Below are positions 1-6,633 of a stretch of 11,343 nucleotides of DNA, one piece after another (position 1 is the first letter of the stretch; every line of letters begins with the position of its first letter). Source of the DNA: an uncultured Bacilli bacterium (lineage in GTDB: Bacteria > Bacillota_I > Bacilli_A > RF39 > UBA660). The position numbers were made by a program, and so were the translations under genes. A model generated the notes under the pieces. It saw only the letters and a program-made list of their open reading frames with translations. It had not been told where the DNA came from and ran no database searches. Location: the NCBI GenBank assembly GCA_944327425.1, contig CALVHJ010000037.1, forward strand, positions 1 through 11,343, in the 5' to 3' direction.

Positions 1-2
1 CA

Positions 3-836
3 AGAAGTGGTTTTAGTACACCATATACAACGAGTACAACAAAGACAGTATTTCAAACAACCGACTGGGATGGTACAACCTATTACTTTGCGGGAGCCCC
101 AACGGATAATTATGTATATTTTGCAGGATATTATTGGCGTATTATAAGGATTAATGGAGACGGAACAGTAAGACTCATCTATAATGGAACAAGTACAGCA
201 ACAACGGGAAACAGTACACAATTAGCAAGTGAAAGTGCCTTCAATGGTAGTTATACTAGAAGTTACTATGTTGGATTATCCTACAGTACAACGCAACATG
301 GAACAGGAACAGCAAGTACGATCTTAACAGCATTAAATAATTGGTATAATGGAAGCGATAGTGGAAATTTAGCAACAAACTACGGAAGTTATATCGATAG
401 TAATGCTGGATTTTGTAGTGACCGAAACACAGCCAGTGGATCAACATGGGTAGCCAGTGGAAGTTCTTTTGACTATGCAGCAGCTGAAAGATTAAATACC
501 AATAAAAGTCCAAGCTTAGCATGTAGTAGTAGTGATATTCTAAATATACCGGTAGGATTAATTACAGCGGATGAAGTAGCCTATGCAGGAGGAGTATATG
601 CTACAAGTAATACTAGTTACTATCTCTATACAAAAGAATATTATTGGACGATGTCTCCGTCTCATTTTGACGGCAGCATGAACAGTAATGCTGACGGGTT
701 TATTGTGTACACTTTTGGCCGTCTCAGCGCCAACTACTTAAGTCGGTCGTACGGTGTACGTCCTGTCATCAACCTTAAAGCAGATACTCTCTTCACAGGA
801 AGTGGAACAAGTACTGATTCATTTGTGGTCGTTTGA
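3..836 (+). CDS. Surface protein, C-terminal part (5' partial), with GVRPVINLK tail
   Basis: The frame is open from position 3 to a TGA at 834-836 (277 residues); the N-terminus lies outside the window. The protein is rich in Ser, Thr, Gly, Asn and Tyr, with segments such as YYWRIIRINGDGTVRLIYNG and VGLITADEVAYAGG and a C-terminal GVRPVINLK followed by a GSGTSTDSF-like end. The composition suggests an exported or cell-surface protein. The YYWTMSP...GVRP ending resembles C-type-lectin or sulfatase-like folds found in large paralogous surface families of gut Bacillota; this is from memory of family style, not a search. No LPXTG anchor is present, so any membrane or wall attachment must be N-terminal. 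GC is about 48% over 651-780 against about 35% over 541-650, an odd internal shift. An ATG at 651 is internal, not a start. Function unknown; ligand binding or adhesion is plausible. Confidence 0.8.
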   Translation, partial: RSGFSTPYTTSTTKTVFQTTDWDGTTYYFAGAPTDNYVYFAGYYWRIIRINGDGTVRLIYNGTSTATTGNSTQLASESAFNGSYTRSYYVGLSYSTTQHGTGTASTILTALNNWYNGSDSGNLATNYGSYIDSNAGFCSDRNTASGSTWVASGSSFDYAAAERLNTNKSPSLACSSSDILNIPVGLITADEVAYAGGVYATSNTSYYLYTKEYYWTMSPSHFDGSMNSNADGFIVYTFGRLSANYLSRSYGVRPVINLKADTLFTGSGTSTDSFVVV

Positions 837-852
837 GGTATAAACATAAATT

Positions 853-886
853 AACCATCACTAGTATATACTTTAGTGGTGGTTTT
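853..886 (+). terminator. Intrinsic terminator of the surface protein gene
   Basis: Arms CCATCACTA (855-863) and TAGTGGTGG (874-882) pair over 9 bp with one G-T wobble. The loop is 10 nt, flanked by AA on the left and TTTT (883-886) on the right. It lies 18 nt after the TGA of the surface protein gene. The right arm ends five bases before the ATG of the next gene, so it also holds that gene's only GGTGG-like ribosome binding site. Confidence 0.65.
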
Positions 887-887
887 A

Positions 888-1472
888 ATGTTTATAGCTC
901 ATCGTGGCTTAGTTAAAGATGGAGTTGTTGAAAATACAATACCTGCTTTTTTAGGAGCTATTAAAAGTGATAAATATGCTGGTTTTGAACTTGATGTTTA
1001 TACAAGTAAAGATAAAGAATTTGTTGTTTATCATGATCCTTTAATTGATGGTAAATTAATATGGAAAGTTAGTTATAAGGAATTAAGAGAAAAAGGAGTA
1101 ATTAGATTAGTAGATGTATTAAGATTAAATACCAATAAAATCATATTAATTGAGATAAAGGATATAAATATAGACATAGATAAATTTAGTAAATTATTAA
1201 ATAAGTATAAAGATAAAAATATTTATGTTATGTCTTTTTTTAATAGTGTGATTAGAAAATTTAAAAATCCGACCTTTAAAGTTGGCGTTTTAAACTATTT
1301 ACTTAATAGTACAACTGAATATACTTATAATTTTATTGGTATTTTATATGATGTAGCTACTAAGCATATGATTAATAGTTTTCATAAGCTTAATATTGAA
1401 GTGTTTTTGTATGCTTTAAGCAAGAAAGATAAATATATTTTTGATGATGTTTATTATATAATTGATGATTAA
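888..1472 (+). CDS. Short glycerophosphodiester phosphodiesterase (GDPD family)
   Basis: A 194-residue enzyme of the GDPD/UgpQ family, which hydrolyses glycerophosphodiesters to glycerol 3-phosphate and an alcohol in phospholipid or teichoic-acid turnover. Visible active-site elements, counted from the ATG at 888: His5-Arg6-Gly7, Glu15-Asn16, the metal-binding pair Glu34 and Asp36 (FELDVY), His49-Asp50 (VVYHDP), and Glu89/Lys91 (LIEIKD). All the expected catalytic residues appear present. The protein is shorter than the usual 230-300 residues; the C-terminal half of the TIM barrel looks compressed. No signal peptide or membrane segment, so cytosolic. A GTG at 876 is in frame but lies inside the terminator stem, so ATG 888 is preferred. 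Its stop overlaps by 4 bp the stop of the convergent gerKB-like gene. No separate promoter was seen; expression may depend on read-through from upstream. Confidence 0.85.
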   Translation: MFIAHRGLVKDGVVENTIPAFLGAIKSDKYAGFELDVYTSKDKEFVVYHDPLIDGKLIWKVSYKELREKGVIRLVDVLRLNTNKIILIEIKDINIDIDKFSKLLNKYKDKNIYVMSFFNSVIRKFKNPTFKVGVLNYLLNSTTEYTYNFIGILYDVATKHMINSFHKLNIEVFLYALSKKDKYIFDDVYYIIDD

Positions 1473-2491
1473 TTAGTTTTCTTTAATAAATAAATGAGTA
1501 AAATGATAATAATAAGGGGTAGGATAAACGAAATATAGGGAAGAGCATAATAAGCGAATAATTCATAAATATAGTTAAAATCAAAGAATTTATCTATTAA
1601 AATAGCAATAATAGCAATTATGATTAATGTTGAAAAATTATTTTTTTTAGCTGGCACTAAAGTTTTTATGGAATAAATGGCAAAAGCAGAAGTAATAAAA
1701 AGATCAAAAGCCCAAACAATAGATAAGATATTTTCTATTTTTTCAATAAAATCTAAAAGAATAACTTGTTTTAAGATCATGTATTCAGGAAAACGGAATA
1801 TATTTACTAATACTTCACCAAAAATACCATTAACACAAATGATGGTAATAATTACTAATATAGCTGATAGTAAATAGAATTTTACATAGTTTTTAATGTT
1901 ACTTTCAAGATGAAGAGTTAGAATACCAGGAAATGTACTTATACCCGCAAAAGCAATAATACTCATGAATAAACTTGTTGGTTTAGTTGTTAATATTGGT
2001 AAAAAATTATAATAATCAAAATTACCAAAGATACTAAAGATAGATAAAATAGATAAAATGATGCTAAAAGGAAATAAGGAAGTGGCTAATTTGTTAATCA
2101 TAGGTATACCACCCCATGCACAATAGATAAGAAGGATGAGCCAAGGAATTAATATCATAAATACAGGAGTTGTGGCAAGAAGAAAACTGGAAATGAAGGT
2201 TTTGTAGGTAAGTAGAGTATAAATTAAAATAATAATACTTGCTGCTAGAAAAAGAATTCGTACTATTAGGCCAATGATTTTGTTTTGATTTAATATTTCG
2301 TTTAGTGATTTATTCTTCTTGTTTTGAATGATATAACGATAACATAAAATGATTATGAGACCTAAGAGGGTACCAATTATGGCCCCAATATAAGTATCTT
2401 TGTTAGTATATTTACAAAGAAGAGATATACCTAGGCCGAAAAATAAACTTCTTGTTAAGAAAAAGATGGTAATAGCATTGTCTTTTTTCAT
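1469..2491 (-). CDS. gerKB: Germinant receptor B subunit (GerAB/GerKB family permease)
   Basis: A 340-residue integral membrane protein with about ten hydrophobic segments, alternating with short charged loops and ending at KKTN. This is the pattern of the spore-germination permease family (GerAB/GerKB, APC superfamily), whose members sit in the spore inner membrane and bind the germinant. The length fits the family (about 360). It is the last gene of a three-gene operon; its ATG overlaps the TGA of the gerKC-like gene as ATGA (2488-2491), and a GAGGTGA ribosome binding site lies just upstream, within the C gene. The A-C-B order matches gerK of Bacillus subtilis rather than gerA (A-B-C), which is why this symbol is used. 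The germinant cannot be read from the sequence. No clear terminator was seen before the convergent GDPD gene. Confidence 0.88.
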   Translation of the reverse strand: MKKDNAITIFFLTRSLFFGLGISLLCKYTNKDTYIGAIIGTLLGLIIILCYRYIIQNKKNKSLNEILNQNKIIGLIVRILFLAASIIILIYTLLTYKTFISSFLLATTPVFMILIPWLILLIYCAWGGIPMINKLATSLFPFSIILSILSIFSIFGNFDYYNFLPILTTKPTSLFMSIIAFAGISTFPGILTLHLESNIKNYVKFYLLSAILVIITIICVNGIFGEVLVNIFRFPEYMILKQVILLDFIEKIENILSIVWAFDLFITSAFAIYSIKTLVPAKKNNFSTLIIIAIIAILIDKFFDFNYIYELFAYYALPYISFILPLIIIILLIYLLKKTN

Positions 2492-3567
2492 GATGTCACC
2501 TCAAATGTTAAACCTTTCTTATTAATTTTTAAATCTATATCATATTCAATATCTTGATTTATCCAAGAATAAAAATTTTTAGTTCGATATAAATTATAAT
2601 AACTTCGACCTATATTTAAAGCGTTTGATTCTCTAGCTTGAAATTCTTTTAAGACTTTATCCATTTCCTGCTTAATTACTTTGGTAAATTCTTCTTCTAA
2701 CTCTGGGTATGTATCTATTTTTTTAAAATCATAATCACAGTTGTTTTCACTAATACGAGCATTGAGACTAGCTTTTACATAAAGTTTATTAGTACGAGGG
2801 GTAATTGATACATCACTTTTATAAACAGCGATAACTATATCTTGGTTGTTATTACATGTTTTGGTGAAATGAATTGATTCGATATCAAAATTATTTAGTA
2901 AATTAACAATGCTTGCATCATCAGGATTAAAAATATGGACAAGATTAAAGTCTTTAAATATGCCCAAACCAGATAATTCAATGTTTTTATCTTCATCACT
3001 AATAAACACTGGTAACATAGCATCTTCACCATCACTTAGCATACTATTTATGGTTTTAGTAAATTGAATATAGTAACTTGAGTTATATGTTTCTTTGTTA
3101 AATTCAAGCAAATCTACTAAATAGGTGCTGACGATGGGATGATCTTTAGTACTAGAACTAATTAATTTTTCAGCTTTATCTTCGGCAATTACAGCATAAA
3201 ATTCATTTCTTAGCCTTTCAGTTCTAATTAAATAGTCAATACAGTCTTTTAAATGATTTTCGGCTACATATTTGCTAAAAACTATAACTTCGACATGTTC
3301 AAAGTAGGGAACTTTATCTATTTTATTAGCAGAAGAAGTAAAGGCACTGACAATATTTTGGCCAGTCGATGTAATATAATAAGTGTTATTAGATCCAGAG
3401 GTTTCTCCTTCTTTTTTGGTGCTGATAATTTCAAAAGTTACTTTAAATTCATCGTTTTCATAGTCAATACCAATACCTGATATGATGGCTAGGTCATTTA
3501 ATTGGTTATAATCATAGCAACCACTTAAAATAAAAGGAATAAATAAGATAATAATTATTTTTTTCAT
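2488..3567 (-). CDS. gerKC: Germinant receptor C subunit, lipoprotein (GerAC/GerKC family)
   Basis: A 359-residue lipoprotein. It starts with MKK, a hydrophobic stretch and the lipobox LSGC (residues 14-17), so Cys17 should be lipidated and the mature protein held on the outer face of the spore inner membrane. The mature N-terminus YDYNQLNDLAIISGIGIDY is characteristic of GerAC proteins (the family usually shows a W-x-ELN..A...G.GID pattern). The C-terminal third has a long helix (EEEFTKVIKQEMDKVLKEFQ) followed by a Trp-containing segment, also typical of the family. Its ATG overlaps the TGA of the A gene (ATGA, 3564-3567) and is preceded by AAGGAGAAAA (3571-3580), a strong ribosome binding site within the A gene. 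Together with the A and B subunits it forms the germinant receptor complex. Confidence 0.9.
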   Translation of the reverse strand: MKKIIIILFIPFILSGCYDYNQLNDLAIISGIGIDYENDEFKVTFEIISTKKEGETSGSNNTYYITSTGQNIVSAFTSSANKIDKVPYFEHVEVIVFSKYVAENHLKDCIDYLIRTERLRNEFYAVIAEDKAEKLISSSTKDHPIVSTYLVDLLEFNKETYNSSYYIQFTKTINSMLSDGEDAMLPVFISDEDKNIELSGLGIFKDFNLVHIFNPDDASIVNLLNNFDIESIHFTKTCNNNQDIVIAVYKSDVSITPRTNKLYVKASLNARISENNCDYDFKKIDTYPELEEEFTKVIKQEMDKVLKEFQARESNALNIGRSYYNLYRTKNFYSWINQDIEYDIDLKINKKGLTFEVTS

Positions 3568-4997
3568 AAGTTTTCTCCTTGTTTAGTTTTATTAGAATGG
3601 GTAAGTATACTACTACGATATTTATCTTTTCTGATTGGCTTTTTTATAGCAGTTTTGAAAAAGTAAGTTTTATCAAAGGGAACTAAAGGGTAAAAATACG
3701 GCTTTTTAAATGAATGAATATTGTTTATACGAATTAGAAAATATAGACTAGCAAAGACTAGACCTAAGATACCATAAAAGCCAGCAGAAAAAAGAAAGAT
3801 AAACCTAAGGTTACGTAGAGCGTTAGATACTTCAATTTCGGTAAAAATTAGACTGGCCATAAAAGTTAGAGCTATAATGATAATGGTTATAGGTGAAACA
3901 ATTCCGGCTGATACGGCAGCATCACCTAAAACTAGGGCACCAAGAATTGATATGGCACTTCCATAAGCGTTCGGGAATCTAAGATCACTTTCTCTTAGCA
4001 TTTCACAAACAAAAAGCATAATTAATACTTCAATAATAGAAGGAAAGGGGACTCCATCGTGTTGAACACTAAAACTTACTAAAAGGTTAGTTGGGATGGT
4101 TTCTTGATTATAATTTACTAAGGCAATGTATATGGCTGGGACAGTCATGGAAAGAAAAAAACAAGCAAAACGAACGATTTTTAAGAAGTTAACGTTGGTA
4201 CTTTTGTGATAATTGTCTATTCCCGGATTGATAAAATCAATGAAAAAAGCTGGTAAGATTAAGGCAAAAGGGGAAGTGTCTACAATAATAACTATTTTAC
4301 CTTCTAAAAGAGCTTTAGAAACAAAATCTGGTCTTTCAGTAATCATATAGGTTGGAAAATGGGTTTTGTCTTCTTTACTTATTAATTGTCCAACCATACT
4401 CGAATCTAGAATGCCATCTATATCTATTTTATTTAATTTTTCTTCAACTAATTTAATTGTTTCTTCCTCAGCTATGTCTTCAAAGAAAAGAACACCAACT
4501 TTAGTTAAAGTTTTTCTTCCTAAAGTAAATTCGTCTGTTTTTAGTTTGCTTGATTTAAGACGTTTTTTAATTAAACCAAGATTAATTTGATAGTTTTCGG
4601 TAAAAGCATCTTTGGGACCATTAGTCGCCGGTTCAGTATCAGGAGTGGGAATACCTCTATTGATATCAGCACGTGTTTCAATTCCTAAAATAGTATTTCC
4701 TTTAATTACAATGGTAAAACCGCTAGTAAGAAAATATTCTATTTCATCAGGATTTTTAATTTCTTTAGTGTTGGGACCGGGTATAACACTTTTAATGTCA
4801 GTCTTTTTTGTGTTTTTAAAACTACTAAAATTACTTAGATTTTTTAAGATATATTCATTTACTTTATCACCTGAGGTAACTGTTTCTAAAAAAATAACAT
4901 AAATAGTGTCTAGTAAAGATAGCTTTATTTTTTTGATAATTAAATCAGGGGTTTTCTTAAATTCTTGTTCTATTCTTTTTACTATCTTATTTTCCAT
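3564..4997 (-). CDS. gerKA: Germinant receptor A subunit (GerAA/GerKA family)
   Basis: A 477-residue protein of the GerA family. The N-terminal half is soluble and contains ETRADINRGIPTPDTEP, then NGPKDAFTE (a GP...FTE family motif), DSSMVGQLI and FPTYMITERPDFVSKALLEG. The C-terminal half holds about five membrane segments, including SPFALILPAFFIDF, the RESDLRFP loop and GALVLGDAAVSAGIVSP, all strongly conserved in the family. The tail is basic. It is the first gene of the receptor operon. A GTG at 5006 is in frame, but ATG 4997 is chosen because AGGTGG (5003-5008) lies five bases before it and would otherwise overlap the start codon. In homologs this subunit helps assemble an oligomeric receptor or ion channel in the spore inner membrane. 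Confidence 0.92.
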   Translation of the reverse strand: MENKIVKRIEQEFKKTPDLIIKKIKLSLLDTIYVIFLETVTSGDKVNEYILKNLSNFSSFKNTKKTDIKSVIPGPNTKEIKNPDEIEYFLTSGFTIVIKGNTILGIETRADINRGIPTPDTEPATNGPKDAFTENYQINLGLIKKRLKSSKLKTDEFTLGRKTLTKVGVLFFEDIAEEETIKLVEEKLNKIDIDGILDSSMVGQLISKEDKTHFPTYMITERPDFVSKALLEGKIVIIVDTSPFALILPAFFIDFINPGIDNYHKSTNVNFLKIVRFACFFLSMTVPAIYIALVNYNQETIPTNLLVSFSVQHDGVPFPSIIEVLIMLFVCEMLRESDLRFPNAYGSAISILGALVLGDAAVSAGIVSPITIIIIALTFMASLIFTEIEVSNALRNLRFIFLFSAGFYGILGLVFASLYFLIRINNIHSFKKPYFYPLVPFDKTYFFKTAIKKPIRKDKYRSSILTHSNKTKQGENL

Positions 4998-5033
4998 ATA
5001 TTCCACCTAAAATTAGTATTGGAAAAATACTTA

Positions 5034-5061
5034 ATTATATGCAAAAAAGTTGATGCTACAA
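5034..5061 (-). promoter_or_regulatory. Putative promoter of the gerK-like operon
   Basis: On the minus strand a perfect TATAAT (5039-5034) has a TTGTAG hexamer (5061-5056) sixteen bases upstream. The TTGTAG is a weak -35. Known ger operons are transcribed in the forespore by sigma-G; a CATATAA string overlaps the -10 but does not match the sigma-G consensus at every position and no well-spaced sigma-G -35 was seen. Treat the sigma factor as undecided. Confidence 0.4.
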
Positions 5062-5070
5062 AATTTGTAG
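5056..5070. promoter_or_regulatory. Operator-like dyad over the ger promoter -35
   Basis: CTACAAAATTTGTAG is an inverted repeat with 7-bp arms around one central base. It covers the putative -35 hexamer of the gerK-like operon, a place where a repressor could block RNA polymerase. No regulator gene for it can be identified in the window. AT-rich DNA gives short dyads by chance, so confidence is low. Confidence 0.3.
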
Positions 5071-5215
5071 TAAGTTTAATTGAAGATTTGCTTCTGTAAA
5101 TATTTTGTTAAATTATGAAATAAAGAAAGAATTTAAAGATATGCTGGTAATAAATAATAGTAGAGGAGTGTAACTTTATTTATAATTTTACTTGAAAAAG
5201 AGAGGAGTTTAGAAA

Positions 5216-6148
5216 ATAAAAAATGAAATTATAATTTTTGAAAATCAAAATGTGAAATTAGAAGTAAATATGAAAGATGAGACAGTGTGGTTAAATCGAG
5301 AGCAGATGGCAAAGTTATTTGATAGAGATATTAAAACAATTGGTAAGCACATCAATAATGCCCTGAAAGAAGAACTAGACAATTCAGTTGTCGCAAAATT
5401 TGCGACAACTGCAAAAGATGGAAAAAATTATCAAGTAGAATATTACAATCTTGATATGATCATTTCTATTGGTTATCGAGTAAAATCTCAAAATGGTGTA
5501 ATATTTAGAAGATGGGCAAATAAAATATTAAAAGATTATTTAATTAAAGGATATGCAGTAAATGAAAAAAGATTAGAATATCTAGAAAAAACAGTCAAAT
5601 TAATAGATATTGCTAGTCGTAATTTAGAAGGGTTAGATGGGGCTCAAGCTAACAATATTATTAAAGTATTATAAAGATATACCAAATCCCTTGATTTATT
5701 AGATGACTATGATCATAAAACACTTATAAAACCTAAAGGAACAAAAAGTCGTGAGAAGATAACTTATAAAAAATGTATCGATATTATTAAAACATTAAAG
5801 TTTAATGAAAAAAGTGAATTATTTGCATTAGAAAGAGATAAAGGTTTAGAAAGTATAATTAATAATATTTATCAAACTTTTGATGGGAAAGATGTATATG
5901 AAAGTATTGAGGAAAAAGCAGCTAACTTTTTATATATCTGTGTTAAAAATCATGTTTTTGTTGATGGTAACAAAAGAATTGCGGCGATTCTATTCATTTA
6001 CTTTTTACAATTTTATAATATTTTGTATGTAGGTGATAAAGCAGTAATTGATAATAATACTCTAGCATCACTAACTCTTTTAGTTGCTGAGGCAAATCCC
6101 AAAGAAAAGGAAATTATAATTGATTTAATTATGAATTTTTTAACTTAA
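5216..6148 (+). pseudogene. RhuM-Fic/Doc fusion gene, start codon lost and in-frame stop
   Basis: One reading frame runs from 5216 to the TAA at 6146-6148. The first part (5216-5671) matches the RhuM family (NEIIIFEN, DETVWLNREQMAKLF, VVAKFATTA, VEYYNLDMIISIGYRV, FRRWA). After a TAA at 5672-5674 the same frame goes on as RYTKSLDLLDDYDHKTL and a Fic/Doc domain with the motif HVFVDGNKRIAA (5951-5986); Fic proteins transfer AMP or phosphate to target proteins. RhuM-Fic fusions are a known architecture. The expected ATG is ATA at 5216, eight bases after AGGAG (5203-5207). The nearest possible starts are GTG 5252 and ATG 5270, which would cut off a conserved N-terminus. The Fic half has no usable start of its own. 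Two point lesions with no frameshift point to a recent pseudogene; stop-codon read-through is a less likely alternative. Flanked by the ger operon and a minus-strand RNA candidate. Confidence 0.8.
5385..5411. repeat. Perfect 27-bp palindrome inside the RhuM-like frame
   Basis: Two 13-bp arms (5385-5397 and 5399-5411, starting CAGTTGTCGC) are exact reverse complements around a single A. It lies in the coding sequence for SVVAKFATTA, a segment typical of RhuM proteins, so the symmetry may partly follow from codons. It could form a stable hairpin or bind a dimeric protein. Confidence 0.7.
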
Positions 6149-6184
6149 AATGGAGTACTTTTAAATAAGTATATGTTTAAATCT

Positions 6185-6325
6185 TATCTAACTCTCTTAC
6201 ACTTAATTTTTAGAACATAAGAATTAACTTACGTTAATTCGCCTAACCTCACGGTTAGTTTTTTTCTGCTATACTTTCGTACTATACAGGCTTTATTTCC
6301 GAGAGTTGCTCCCGTACTACATTAT
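6185..6325 (-). ncRNA. Candidate structured RNA with consecutive GNRA-loop hairpins
   Basis: Read on the minus strand, this gene-free stretch contains, in order: CGGGAG-CAA-CTCTCG (6314-6300; 6 bp with one G-U); an imperfect ~9-bp stem capped by GAAA (6289-6266); seven A; CTAACC-GTGA-GGTTAG (6258-6243); and GAATTAAC-GTAA-GTTAATTC (6240-6221). Three successive loops are GNRA tetraloops on this strand only; on the plus strand they are TTTC, TCAC and TTAC. A G-U pair in the first stem, which would be a mismatch on the other strand, also favours the minus strand. AACTCTC in the first hairpin can alternatively pair over 7 bp with GAGAGTT near the 3' end (6301-6307 with 6190-6196), as a pseudoknot or a switch. 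The region is more GC-rich than its flanks. Ends, promoter and terminator are not resolved; AT-rich DNA at 6326-6360 could hold a promoter. I do not recognise the family. Confidence 0.6.
6243..6265 (+). terminator. Possible plus-strand terminator after the RhuM-Fic pseudogene
   Basis: CTAACC-TCAC-GGTTAG is followed at once by seven T (6259-6265), a textbook Rho-independent signal for plus-strand transcripts, with the hairpin GAATTAAC...GTTAATTC (6221-6240) just before. The same bases form GNRA hairpins on the minus strand, so this may be only the reverse face of the RNA candidate, or serve both strands. Confidence 0.45.
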
Positions 6326-6427
6326 TTTATTTATATTTTTAATTTAATTTTGAAAAAACTTTTAATTTTGGTATTAAATAAATTGAAGATTAACATTTAT
6401 ATATTTTACTATAAGATAAAAAAATGA

Positions 6428-6456
6428 TTGACTTAACCGGCATTTTAGTGTAATAT
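6428..6456 (+). promoter_or_regulatory. Promoter of the tRNA-Ser gene
   Basis: TTGACT (6428-6433) and TAATAT (6451-6456) are separated by exactly 17 bases, with transcription expected to start about 12-15 bases before the mature tRNA. Confidence 0.6.
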
Positions 6457-6476
6457 TAAATAGTACTAGAAAAAAC

Positions 6477-6569
6477 GGAGTAGTACTCAAGAGGCTGAAG
6501 AGGGGTCCCTGCTAAGGATCTAGGTCGGCGAATGCTGGCGCGGAGGTTCAAATCCTCTCTACTCCGCCA
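6477..6569 (+). tRNA. tRNA-Ser (anticodon GCU)
   Basis: A class II tRNA of 93 nt including an encoded CCA (6567-6569). The acceptor stem is GGAGTAG with CTACTCC (7 bp), with discriminator G73, usual for tRNA-Ser. The D stem is CTC/GAG. The anticodon stem GGTCC/GGATC encloses the loop CTGCTAA, giving anticodon GCT, which reads AGC and AGT codons. The long variable arm pairs GTCGGC with GCTGGC around GAAT, the serine hallmark. The T stem GGAGG/CCTCT surrounds TTCAAAT. It has its own promoter and terminator and is a single-gene unit. Confidence 0.95.
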
Positions 6570-6580
6570 TAAGGATTATT

Positions 6581-6602
6581 AAGCCCCAGGTGGGCTTTTT
6601 AT
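6581..6602 (+). terminator. Intrinsic terminator of the tRNA-Ser gene
   Basis: AAGCCC (6581-6586) pairs with GGGCTT (6592-6597) around a 5-nt loop and is followed by a T-rich tail, 11 bases after the tRNA CCA end. Confidence 0.8.
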
Positions 6603-6633
6603 ATTTAATAAAAAAGAATATGATGGTGATGAG

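Noticed and set aside
651..836. Separate 61-residue gene.
   Set aside because: The same frame is open back to position 3 with similar sequence style; 651 is an internal Met.
1677..1877. Plus-strand frames inside the ger operon (also near 3253, 4366 and 4612).
   Set aside because: They are antisense shadows of the strongly recognisable Ger proteins and lack ribosome binding sites.
6185..6325. Group II intron fragment or RNase P RNA.
   Set aside because: Neither the domain V pattern nor the RNase P core (GAGGAAAGTCC-like) is present.
6477..6569. Attachment site for an integrated element at the tRNA-Ser 3' end.
   Set aside because: No second copy of the tRNA 3' end and no integrase gene were found in the window.
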